A DNA stretch of 7,344 bases, taken from NCBI GenBank assembly GCA_030592525.1, contig JAUVIW010000049.1, forward strand, positions 1 through 7,344. Reading direction: 5' to 3'. Positions 1 to 5,340 of this stretch are shown here, piece after piece. The position numbers and the translations under genes were made by a program. Numbering within the stretch: position 1 is the stretch's first letter; each line of letters begins with the position of its first letter. This DNA is from an archaeon (GTDB taxonomy: Archaea > B1Sed10-29 > WALL01). The notes beneath the pieces are model-generated. The model saw only the letters and a list, made by a program, of their open reading frames with translations. It did not search any database and was not told the DNA's origin.

Positions 1-6
1 CTCACT

Positions 7-1527
7 ATGTCAGAGCGCGCCCAGCTAATGCATAAGGCTGCTGATTTTGTTGCTGCGGTCGAGGCTGAGGGCAGCGTCACTCTCAACCACACTGCTGTGG
101 GAATCGCGCGCGTGCTAGACAGGAAGAAATACCGTTACTTCGCACCAAACATGAGTCCGGCACATAAGTTCCTTGAGGGGCATGGCCTGATGAAGACACC
201 GATGAAACAAGTTGGGAATGTACGGGGCACGAAGGTAGCAGAACTCCAGCCAAGAGGTGAATGGAAGAACGTGCGCTCGGGCCCGGCAGAGGCTTCGTTC
301 GTTAACTTGCCTGTCAAGAGCCATCCGAAGACACGCATCGGCCACCCTCACGTCGCGAGGCTTGTTGCGGCAGTCGAGTTCTTTGGTAACCTGACAGAGG
401 ACAAGAAAAAGCCAGGAATATTTTCCTTGCAGCTCAGATCGAAGGAAGTATCAAACTCACAGTACTTCATCAAAAACATCGGTGGCATAATCGAACAGCT
501 GTCCGGAAAAGTGCCAAGAGTTGAGTACGTCTCTGACGTAATCCATGGCTATCGCCGCAACTCGCTTCTCACGCTGATAACTTCGAAGACGCTATCATCC
601 TTGCTGATGAAGGAACTCGGCTACACAGACAAGTTTCCTCGAAGCGTGCGCAAGGAATTGCTTGAAGTCCCCGAGTTCCGGCGCGCGGCACTGCAAGTCA
701 CTTTTGATTCACTGGCTTCGCCTTTCTTTTCTAAACGTAAGACCCGCAAGTATTCTGAACGGGTGATGCGAGTGTTCACTCGCTCAAAGGACCGCATGAA
801 CTTCTTGGTTAAAATGTTTAAGAAGGAAGGGGTTTCTGCAACCGGGCACCCGACCGAAGCGGATACGGGTGCGTCATATCCGGTGGAAGTATCAATAAGG
901 CACCTGTCGCGCTTGTTCGATAAGGTTAAGCCCCAATCACCTTATCAGGTCGCGAAGCTTGCGGTCTTGATGTCAACGAATCATGTGTACGAGGATTATG
1001 CGCTTCTGCATTATCGTGTGAAGCAGCTGCTTGATGACGGCACGCTCCAGAAGAAATGTGCGTGGATAGTGCCTCATGTTTACCGTACCATGCCCGAGCT
1101 AAAGTCTGAAGAGCACTTGCCGCCTGTGGGCTTCCAGCTCCACATCTGGGAGAAAATACCGAAAGAGGGGATTACAGTCAAAGAGATTGTCAAGCCATTT
1201 TCCATAAGGAAAGAGACCATGCAAAGGCATCTTCGCATAATGTTGGAGAATGGTTTCGTGGCCAGAAGGAAGCACGGCTTCACTTACACTTATTACAAGG
1301 CTGAGGACGCGCCGCCCGACGTGAAAAAGCACGAGAAAGCGCTGCCATTCATAACGAGCAGGGGTATCACAGCAACTGAACTCGGCAAAAAAATGAGCAT
1401 ATCCCGTTCGTACGCTGGTGAGTTCCTGCAAGCGCTACATAATGACGGCCGTGTGGAGCGCAAGGGCATCAGGGCGCGTAGCCACCTCTATTTCAAGAAG
1501 CGCGGCCGGCCTAAGAAAGCCCGCTGA
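7..1527 (+). CDS. Degenerate LAGLIDADG-fold DNA-binding protein with winged helices and AT-hook
   Basis: Probable DNA-binding regulator of 506 residues. Residues about 110-310 read as a two-repeat LAGLIDADG domain. The first signature helix is at 119-127 (L, V, A, A, V, E, F, F, G) and the second at 226-238 (pattern RAALQVTFDSLAS). In both, the position of the catalytic second aspartate is hydrophobic (F126, L236), so nuclease activity is unlikely. The link 'KELGYTDKFP' (203-211) is typical of the turn between repeats. Winged-helix-like segments follow at about 312-356, 376-430 and 443-496. An AT-hook (KKRGRPKK, 497-504) ends the protein. Residues 1-90 may hold another helix-turn-helix but are not clear. 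Bacterial WhiA has the same idea (dead LAGLIDADG plus helix-turn-helix), but the C-terminal part here differs. ATG at 7 is the first start seen; the frame is open to the window edge, so the true start may lie upstream. The last 17 bases overlap the end of the convergent ferritin-like gene. No target site is known. Confidence 0.68.
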   Translation: MSERAQLMHKAADFVAAVEAEGSVTLNHTAVGIARVLDRKKYRYFAPNMSPAHKFLEGHGLMKTPMKQVGNVRGTKVAELQPRGEWKNVRSGPAEASFVNLPVKSHPKTRIGHPHVARLVAAVEFFGNLTEDKKKPGIFSLQLRSKEVSNSQYFIKNIGGIIEQLSGKVPRVEYVSDVIHGYRRNSLLTLITSKTLSSLLMKELGYTDKFPRSVRKELLEVPEFRRAALQVTFDSLASPFFSKRKTRKYSERVMRVFTRSKDRMNFLVKMFKKEGVSATGHPTEADTGASYPVEVSIRHLSRLFDKVKPQSPYQVAKLAVLMSTNHVYEDYALLHYRVKQLLDDGTLQKKCAWIVPHVYRTMPELKSEEHLPPVGFQLHIWEKIPKEGITVKEIVKPFSIRKETMQRHLRIMLENGFVARRKHGFTYTYYKAEDAPPDVKKHEKALPFITSRGITATELGKKMSISRSYAGEFLQALHNDGRVERKGIRARSHLYFKKRGRPKKAR

Positions 1528-1945
1528 GCGCGCCCTCAAGCATCTGCGCGTGGACCTCGCTCTCGTTCGAGAGGACGTCAACCACACTGCGCACATCGTC
1601 TTTCACGTGGCCCCTGATAAGAAAATCAGAGTATTCCTTCTCGATATTGCGCTCGAAAAGTATATGCTCCTTAAGGAACTGCTTGATTTCCTCTGGCGTA
1701 GCCGCGCTGTGCCCTGGGTCTGTTGGCTTGTACTCGTGCTCAGTGAACGGCTCGCCAAGCAAGTCTCCCATCAGCCCGCGCACCATTTTCGCATGGCGTA
1801 TCTCATCCTTGGCAATCTTCATGAACATTGACTGCAGCTCCGCGTCATCAACGCGCGCAGCCATGTACTCGTAATCAGCGCGTGCCTGATTTTCCTGCTG
1901 GAGCCCGTGGTCCAATGCCTCTATTGCACCTGTTTCAGTAACCAT
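1511..1945 (-). CDS. Ferritin-like di-iron protein (rubrerythrin-type four-helix bundle)
   Basis: A 144-residue protein with the helix pattern of the ferritin-like/rubrerythrin superfamily. Helix A carries E18 in ENQARADYEYMA, helix B the ExxH motif E48-H51 (KDEIRHAK), helix C E98/E102/E103 with Y104 (FERNIEKEYS), and helix D H132 (NESEVHAQM). Family members bind two metals and act in peroxide removal or iron handling. There is no C-terminal rubredoxin domain with CxxC pairs, so it is not a full rubrerythrin. In helix D the residue three before the histidine is serine (S129) instead of glutamate, although E128 and E130 are adjacent; the metal site may be altered. It is last in the trxB operon, three bases after the cyclophilin stop, with a good ribosome-binding site inside the cyclophilin end. 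This context fits oxidative-stress defence, with thioredoxin reductase as a possible source of reducing power. The exact activity is not settled. Confidence 0.82.
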   Translation of the reverse strand: MVTETGAIEALDHGLQQENQARADYEYMAARVDDAELQSMFMKIAKDEIRHAKMVRGLMGDLLGEPFTEHEYKPTDPGHSAATPEEIKQFLKEHILFERNIEKEYSDFLIRGHVKDDVRSVVDVLSNESEVHAQMLEGALSGLS

Positions 1946-1948
1946 TTT

Positions 1949-2419
1949 TCACTCACCCTCCACAGAAACCTTGGTCATTACCACAGGCACGAGCGGCGCG
2001 TCGTTCGCGCTCGTCTGCACCGCGCCAATCGCGTCCAGCACATCAATGCCCTCAACTACTTTCCCGAAAACAGCGTGCTTGTTGTTCAGGTGCGGCGTCG
2101 GGGCCAGTATAATGAAGAACTGCGAGCCGCCCGTGTCCGGGCCCGAGTTTGCCATTGACAAAATGCCTTTGGAGTTGTGCACCAGTTCAGGCGAAAATTC
2201 GTCCTTGATGCTGTACCCCGGCCCTCCGGTGCCGTCGCCTTTCGGGTCACCGCCCTGTATCATGAAGTCTTTTATCACGCGGTGGAACATCAGGTTGTTG
2301 TAGAACCCCTTGCGGACGAGCTTCAGGAAGTTCTCCGCTGTGATGGGTGCGTTGTCCTGGAATATCTCCGCTTTCATAATGCCTTTGCTTGTCTCTATAA
2401 CTACGATTGGGTTTGCCAT
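1949..2419 (-). CDS. Cyclophilin-type peptidyl-prolyl cis-trans isomerase
   Basis: A 156-residue single-domain cyclophilin with no signal peptide, so it should act in the cytoplasm, catalysing cis-trans isomerisation of proline peptide bonds during folding. The active-site blocks are complete: FHRVIKDFMIQGG holds R47, F52 and Q55 (equivalent to human CypA R55, F60 and Q63); GSQFF holds Q100 and F102; KHAVFGK holds H115 (CypA H126). The CypA tryptophan 121 position is histidine (H110), a change common in prokaryotic cyclophilins and linked to weaker cyclosporin binding. Length is typical for a minimal prokaryotic member. The ATG lies one base after the trxB TAA, and an AAGGAGG motif eight bases upstream falls inside the last trxB codons, so translation is probably coupled. 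It sits between a thioredoxin reductase and a ferritin-like protein, as part of a protein- and redox-maintenance operon. Confidence 0.95.
   Translation of the reverse strand: MANPIVVIETSKGIMKAEIFQDNAPITAENFLKLVRKGFYNNLMFHRVIKDFMIQGGDPKGDGTGGPGYSIKDEFSPELVHNSKGILSMANSGPDTGGSQFFIILAPTPHLNNKHAVFGKVVEGIDVLDAIGAVQTSANDAPLVPVVMTKVSVEGE
1953..1961 (-). promoter_or_regulatory. Ribosome-binding site of the ferritin-like gene, inside the cyclophilin gene
   Basis: GGAGGGTGA on the minus strand, ending seven bases before the ATG at 1945. It is encoded by the last Val-Glu-Gly-Glu codons of the cyclophilin gene. It is nearly the full anti-16S sequence (GGAGGTGA with one extra G), which suggests strong initiation. 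Confidence 0.8.
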
Positions 2420-2420
2420 T

Positions 2421-3320
2421 TTACTTGCCTCCTTTTTTGATGTACGAGAATGCGAACACCGCTGCTTTTGCGCCTTGTGCTGCCGCGGTAATCGCCTGCT
2501 TGTATGGGCCGTCGGTCACGTCGCCCGCTGCGTACACGCCAGGCACGTTGGTCTCGCTTTTCTCGTTAACAGCTATCTCTCCCTTGTCATTCAGTTCCAG
2601 TCCCAGGCCCTTGCAGAACACGCTGACCGGTGTGCCACCTATCTCAATGAACACTGCGCTCATCTCTACTTCTTGGCCGTTGTCCAGCAGGACACCGGTG
2701 ACCATCTTGTCGCCCTTGATTTCCTTGACATTGACGTTGGGGATTATCTCGATGTTCTCTGTCTTCGCTACGCGCTCCTTTGTTATCGGTTCCGCGCGTA
2801 TCTCTGCCTTGCGGTAGAGTATGTACACCTTCTTGCATATGTTTGCGAGCAGCAGCGCCTCTGTTGCGGCAGCGTCGCTGCCTCCGACAACGCTCACCAC
2901 CTTGTCCTTGAAAAACGCGCCGTCGCACGAGGCGCAGTAGGACACGCCCTTGCCCAGGAACTCTTTTTCTCCGGGCACGTTGAGCTTGCGCTTTTCCGTG
3001 CCGGTCGCGAGTATGGCTGCTTTTGCCTCTTGCGTTCCTGTTTCGCTCTCCACCACAAAGCCCTCAGGTGTTTTCTTGATGCACGTGACCGTCTCTTCCT
3101 TTATTTCCACACCTGTTTTCTTGGCGTGCTCGTACATGCGCACCATCAGGTCGTAGCCGTTGATGCTTTCGTCTCCCGGCCAGTTTTCGACCAGGTGTGC
3201 GTTTGAGAGCTCGCCTCCGCGCACTTTCCCTATCAGCAGTGTGTTGAGCTTGAAGCGCGCTGCGTAGATGCCTGCGGTGTATCCTCCGGGGCCAGCGCCC
3301 ACAATAATCAGGTCGTACAT
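2421..3320 (-). CDS. trxB: Thioredoxin reductase (FAD/NAD(P)H-dependent)
   Basis: A 299-residue flavoprotein that passes electrons from a nicotinamide nucleotide through FAD and a CxxC disulfide to thioredoxin-like partners in the cytoplasm. The FAD-binding glycine motif VGAGPGG is at 7-13, the redox pair at C129-A-S-C132 followed by D133, a second Rossmann motif VVGGSDAA at 144-151, and the C-terminal FAD motif AAGDVTDG at 264-271. Length fits the low-molecular-weight family. The NADPH-phosphate motif HRRxxxR is changed to Y169-R170-K171-x3-R175, and the third glycine of the second Rossmann motif is serine, so cofactor preference should not be assumed. The ATG at 3320 begins the conserved MYDLIIVGAG. 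The frame stays open upstream to 3521, but a TATA-like box at 3356-3363 and a GAGG eight bases before the ATG support this start. First gene of the operon with the cyclophilin and ferritin-like protein. All seven arginines use CGC. Confidence 0.95.
   Translation of the reverse strand: MYDLIIVGAGPGGYTAGIYAARFKLNTLLIGKVRGGELSNAHLVENWPGDESINGYDLMVRMYEHAKKTGVEIKEETVTCIKKTPEGFVVESETGTQEAKAAILATGTEKRKLNVPGEKEFLGKGVSYCASCDGAFFKDKVVSVVGGSDAAATEALLLANICKKVYILYRKAEIRAEPITKERVAKTENIEIIPNVNVKEIKGDKMVTGVLLDNGQEVEMSAVFIEIGGTPVSVFCKGLGLELNDKGEIAVNEKSETNVPGVYAAGDVTDGPYKQAITAAAQGAKAAVFAFSYIKKGGK
2428..2434 (-). promoter_or_regulatory. Ribosome-binding site of the cyclophilin gene, inside trxB
   Basis: AAGGAGG eight bases before the cyclophilin ATG, complementary to the archaeal 16S 3' end. 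It is made from the last Lys-Gly-Gly codons of trxB, so the end of trxB doubles as the initiation signal of the next gene. Confidence 0.8.
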
Positions 3321-3328
3321 TCGGATTG

Positions 3329-3332
3329 CCTC
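3329..3332 (-). promoter_or_regulatory. Ribosome-binding site of trxB
   Basis: GAGG on the minus strand, eight bases before the ATG at 3320. It is short, but it supports the start at the conserved MYDLIIVGAG and argues against a longer N-terminus. Confidence 0.5.
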
Positions 3333-3355
3333 GCCTTTGGGATTAGGCGGTAGCC

Positions 3356-3363
3356 ATATAAAA
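3356..3363 (-). promoter_or_regulatory. TATA-like box for the trxB operon
   Basis: TTTTATAT on the minus strand, a good match to the archaeal TATA consensus. Counting about 26 bases downstream puts the transcription start near 3334, giving a leader of about 14 bases that still contains the GAGG at 3329-3332 before the trxB ATG. Inferred from sequence and spacing only. Confidence 0.6.
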
Positions 3364-3471
3364 GCGTTTTTCTCGGCAAACGCGTATCCTATCACCCTGG
3401 TTTGCTTGTGGGCCTTGGGAAGAACGGGCGAAATGAGGCAATTCACGCACAAACCGTTTTTTTTGATAATC

Positions 3472-3479
3472 TTTAAATA
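3472..3479 (+). promoter_or_regulatory. TATA-like box for the exported-protein operon (leaderless spacing)
   Basis: TTTAAATA, centred about 26 bases before the GTG at 3502. At usual archaeal spacing, transcription would start at or next to the start codon, giving a leaderless message. This agrees with the lack of a good Shine-Dalgarno motif there. The bases just upstream (GATAATC) could be the BRE, but this is weak. Confidence 0.55.
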
Positions 3480-3501
3480 GCTGTGGAATATACTAAGGGT
3501 T

Positions 3502-4812
3502 GTGGCATTAGTGGATTCCAATAAATCAAAAGCGCTTATTTTAACAGTACTCGCAATACTTGTTTTGATGAGTGTGTCTAACGCAGTCCAAAGCTGGGGA
3601 AATGCGGGCGTCTATGCAGAAGACCGGTCAAACGCGCTGACAGAACTGCAGGACTGCGAAAACGGATTGAGGGGACTTGAGCAAAAAGACTGGTTTTGCA
3701 GTAAGGCGGAAAGAGATGACATTCGTGAAAGGCTTTTGGCATTAAACAAAGCGAATGTTGCTGCAAAAGTTTGTGCTACAGAGCCGCCTTCAGATGAAAC
3801 CTTGGCGGAAATGGAGGCAAGGGGAAACATAGAGACTGCTTGCTATGCAGAGTGGATGCAGGCTGTTCAAGATAAGCTCAAGCGATTCCAGGAATGTAAG
3901 TCAGGATGCCAAAGCGATTCAGATTGCATGGGGGGCGAAGCTTGTGTTGAAAACCAGTGCTGGGAAGAGCCAAGCTGCACCACAAGCCAAGAATGCATTG
4001 GGTGGTTTGGCCAAGGATACTTTTGTTCGGAAGGAAAATGCTTTATTGAAGCAGAGTGTGGGGTGGATTCGGATTGTGTTGCAGAACACGGGCAGGGATA
4101 CCAGTGTGTTAATGGAAACTGCCTGAGAAAATCGGCAGAAAAGATTCAGGTCCCCGAAAAGGCCCAGGTTAGGAACAGGTTCCAGAAAGAGGAAATGGCT
4201 CCGGAAAAGCCAGAAGTTCCAGAGCTGGATGAGGAGACCAAACAGAAAATAAAGAAATGGACGGGTTTGGATGTGGATGACTTCAGCAGGGACATGGGAA
4301 CCGGAAAGAAGGCGTATGTAGTGATAAGCGAGACCCTAAGCCCAAACAAGCTGGAGATGGTTTGGACATACAAAAAAGTACAGTACATGGTGGCGTTTAT
4401 GCAGCATGTTGGATATGACGTACGGCTTGTGTTCAGGGGCTCGGACAAGGATGTTTTTGACGCAGTGGCTGACCCCAATGCGGGTGCCGTGGCATACTTT
4501 GGGCATTCAGGAGAGCCCGCGATAGAGGACCAGGACTTTGATAGTGGCGGCCTTGAAACCCAGTTGGCGGCATCAAGGGGCGAATGGTATGAGGAAGGCG
4601 GGATGGAACGGACAGCTGCAAGAAAGAAGGCCAATAGCGAGGAGAGCATGGGCCTGGATTTCTTTTACAATCACGCTTGCCATTCGGCAGATCCTGGCTT
4701 TGAAAACATGGCAGACGCCCTTGTTAGGCCAGGGGGAGTTTACTACGGTGAGGACGGCCTGCTTTGGGCAACAAACCCGCCTGGAACAGAGTATGTGAGG
4801 CCCTTCAATTAG
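3502..4812 (+). CDS. Exported protein with three Cys-rich modules and a caspase-like (clan CD) domain
   Basis: A 436-residue secreted or surface protein. An N-terminal hydrophobic segment (11-29) follows a short Lys-containing start and ends in a plausible signal peptidase site after SNA (26-28). Residues 41-130 are charged, partly helical, with cysteines at 52, 66, 91, 114 and 132. Three tandem modules follow: C136-C153, C159-C180 and C186-C207, each C-x5-C-x5 or x9-C-x4-C, probably disulfide-bonded and perhaps adhesive. A Pro/Glu/Lys linker (210-245) leads to a C-terminal domain with alternating strands and helices: AYVVISET (271-278), GYDVRLV (304-310), GAVAYFGHSG (328-337) and LDFFYNHACHS (385-395). 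H335 and C393 sit where caspase, gingipain and CHAT families carry the catalytic His and Cys. This is a fold-level inference; it could be inactive. The start is GTG at 3502 (or 3511). It forms an operon with the lipoprotein. It has no CGC arginine codons, unlike its neighbours. Confidence 0.75.
   Translation: MALVDSNKSKALILTVLAILVLMSVSNAVQSWGNAGVYAEDRSNALTELQDCENGLRGLEQKDWFCSKAERDDIRERLLALNKANVAAKVCATEPPSDETLAEMEARGNIETACYAEWMQAVQDKLKRFQECKSGCQSDSDCMGGEACVENQCWEEPSCTTSQECIGWFGQGYFCSEGKCFIEAECGVDSDCVAEHGQGYQCVNGNCLRKSAEKIQVPEKAQVRNRFQKEEMAPEKPEVPELDEETKQKIKKWTGLDVDDFSRDMGTGKKAYVVISETLSPNKLEMVWTYKKVQYMVAFMQHVGYDVRLVFRGSDKDVFDAVADPNAGAVAYFGHSGEPAIEDQDFDSGGLETQLAASRGEWYEEGGMERTAARKKANSEESMGLDFFYNHACHSADPGFENMADALVRPGGVYYGEDGLLWATNPPGTEYVRPFN
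3907..4122 (+). repeat. Three tandem Cys-rich protein modules
   Basis: Within the exported protein, three modules share C-x5-C-(x5 or x9)-C-x4-C: residues 136-153 (18 long), 159-180 and 186-207 (22 long each). Shared features are an acidic or Ser pair before the second Cys, a Gly-x-G-Y/F step before the third, and G-x-C at the end of modules two and three. Such modules usually form two disulfides outside the cell. They are similar in spacing to small Cys-rich repeats of other secreted proteins; I do not assign a named family. Confidence 0.75.
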
Positions 4813-4817
4813 GAGTG
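4811..4817 (+). promoter_or_regulatory. Ribosome-binding site of the lipoprotein gene
   Basis: AGGAGTG begins inside the TAG stop (4810-4812) of the exported-protein gene and ends five bases before the ATG at 4823. The overlap of stop and ribosome-binding site supports cotranscription and coupled translation. Confidence 0.75.
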
Positions 4818-4822
4818 GAAAA

Positions 4823-5335
4823 ATGGTTAAGAAAAGCATTGTTTTGGCGCTGGTTTTGGCGGTAGCGCTCTTAGCTGGTTGTGTTGGACCCGATGACGGA
4901 AACGTTGGTGGGGACGGCATTGAAAATGTTAGCGGGGATGGCATTGGAAACGGTATTGGAAACGACGACTTGAGCAATCCCGGAGAAGCAATTAAGCAAG
5001 AGCTTGAAGAAAACGGCTTTTCAGTAACAAAGGTGGATGTGCAGGAAAAAAGCGTGAGCATAGGGTACACGCAGGCGCTCTCAGAAAGTCCTGAAGACGT
5101 TTATGCAAATTGGGCATACATTTTTGGGGTTGCTTTGAACAAAGTTCAAAATCCAGAAAAGGTTGAGGATTTAGTTATCACCTGTAATTTTGAGGATGGT
5201 GAAATAGTCAAAGTCAGTACAGGACCAGGAAATGTTGAAGCATTCTTAAGCAATGAAATTGACAGTTGGGATTTCCTGTACGAGCTCGACATTGAGCCTC
5301 TGACAAAAGGCCCTCAAATCTGGACTGGGGCGTAA
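4823..5335 (+). CDS. Acidic membrane-anchored lipoprotein of unknown function
   Basis: A 170-residue lipoprotein. Residues 1-20 form a Lys-start, hydrophobic signal ending in a lipobox (L17-A-G-C20), so the mature chain should be lipid-anchored at C20 on the outer face of the membrane. A Gly/Asn/Asp-rich flexible linker (21-52) with two copies of GDGI-x-N follows, then a folded-looking domain (53-170) with alternating strand- and helix-like stretches. I do not recognise that domain. The protein has no arginine, 29 acidic residues and only 9 lysines, so it is strongly acidic. It lies ten bases after the caspase-like gene and is probably cotranslated, so it may anchor, inhibit or assist that protein; this is inferred from context only. 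The stop is five bases from the convergent PUA gene stop, with no clear terminator. Confidence 0.8.
   Translation: MVKKSIVLALVLAVALLAGCVGPDDGNVGGDGIENVSGDGIGNGIGNDDLSNPGEAIKQELEENGFSVTKVDVQEKSVSIGYTQALSESPEDVYANWAYIFGVALNKVQNPEKVEDLVITCNFEDGEIVKVSTGPGNVEAFLSNEIDSWDFLYELDIEPLTKGPQIWTGA
4910..4952 (+). repeat. Two-copy 19-base imperfect repeat (period 24) in the lipoprotein linker
   Basis: GGGGAYGGCATTGRAAAYG occurs at 4910-4928 and again at 4934-4952, with three differences. A shorter partial copy (ATTGGAAACG) follows directly. It encodes the GDGI-x-N units of the Gly/Asn-rich linker and looks like local duplication that could lengthen or shorten the tether. Confidence 0.7.
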
Positions 5336-5340
5336 CTCTC

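Larger units (their letters stand above)
3321..3501. other. Divergent promoter region between the trxB operon and the surface operon
   Basis: A 181-base stretch with no convincing gene. It holds the trxB TATA-like box (3356-3363, minus) and the TATA-like box of the exported-protein operon (3472-3479, plus). A run of eight T lies at 3457-3464. Between about 3366 and 3456 I see no clear operator, hairpin, tRNA or box C/D RNA. It is the longest non-coding stretch of the window. Confidence 0.7.

Noticed and set aside
355..940. Active homing endonuclease, intron or intein
   Set aside because: Both catalytic acid positions are hydrophobic, the gene is free-standing, and there are no splice junction residues or interrupted host gene.
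1418..1831. Plus-strand open frame opposite the ferritin-like gene
   Set aside because: Antisense shadow of a clear ferritin-like protein, with no domain of its own.
2310..3206. Long plus-strand open frame (298 codons)
   Set aside because: It lies opposite trxB, has an odd Cys/Leu/His-rich composition and no recognisable domain; the minus-strand frame is an unmistakable thioredoxin reductase.
3366..3456. Possible box C/D RNA or small peptide in the divergent region
   Set aside because: A GTGATAG-like string on the minus strand is only loosely like a C box and no matching D box or kink-turn spacing was found; no supported short gene either.
3457..3464. Run of eight T as a terminator
   Set aside because: No plus-strand gene ends upstream of it, since the region is divergent. 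It may be part of the promoter's AT-rich surroundings.
3321..3521. N-terminal extension of trxB by 67 residues
   Set aside because: The frame is open, but the family starts at MYDLIIVGAG; a TATA-like box lies inside the extension and a GAGG precedes the ATG at 3320.
4573..5070. Minus-strand open frame across the surface operon junction
   Set aside because: It covers two genes with clear export signals and ribosome-binding sites on the plus strand; its Pro/Ser/Phe-rich translation looks non-coding.
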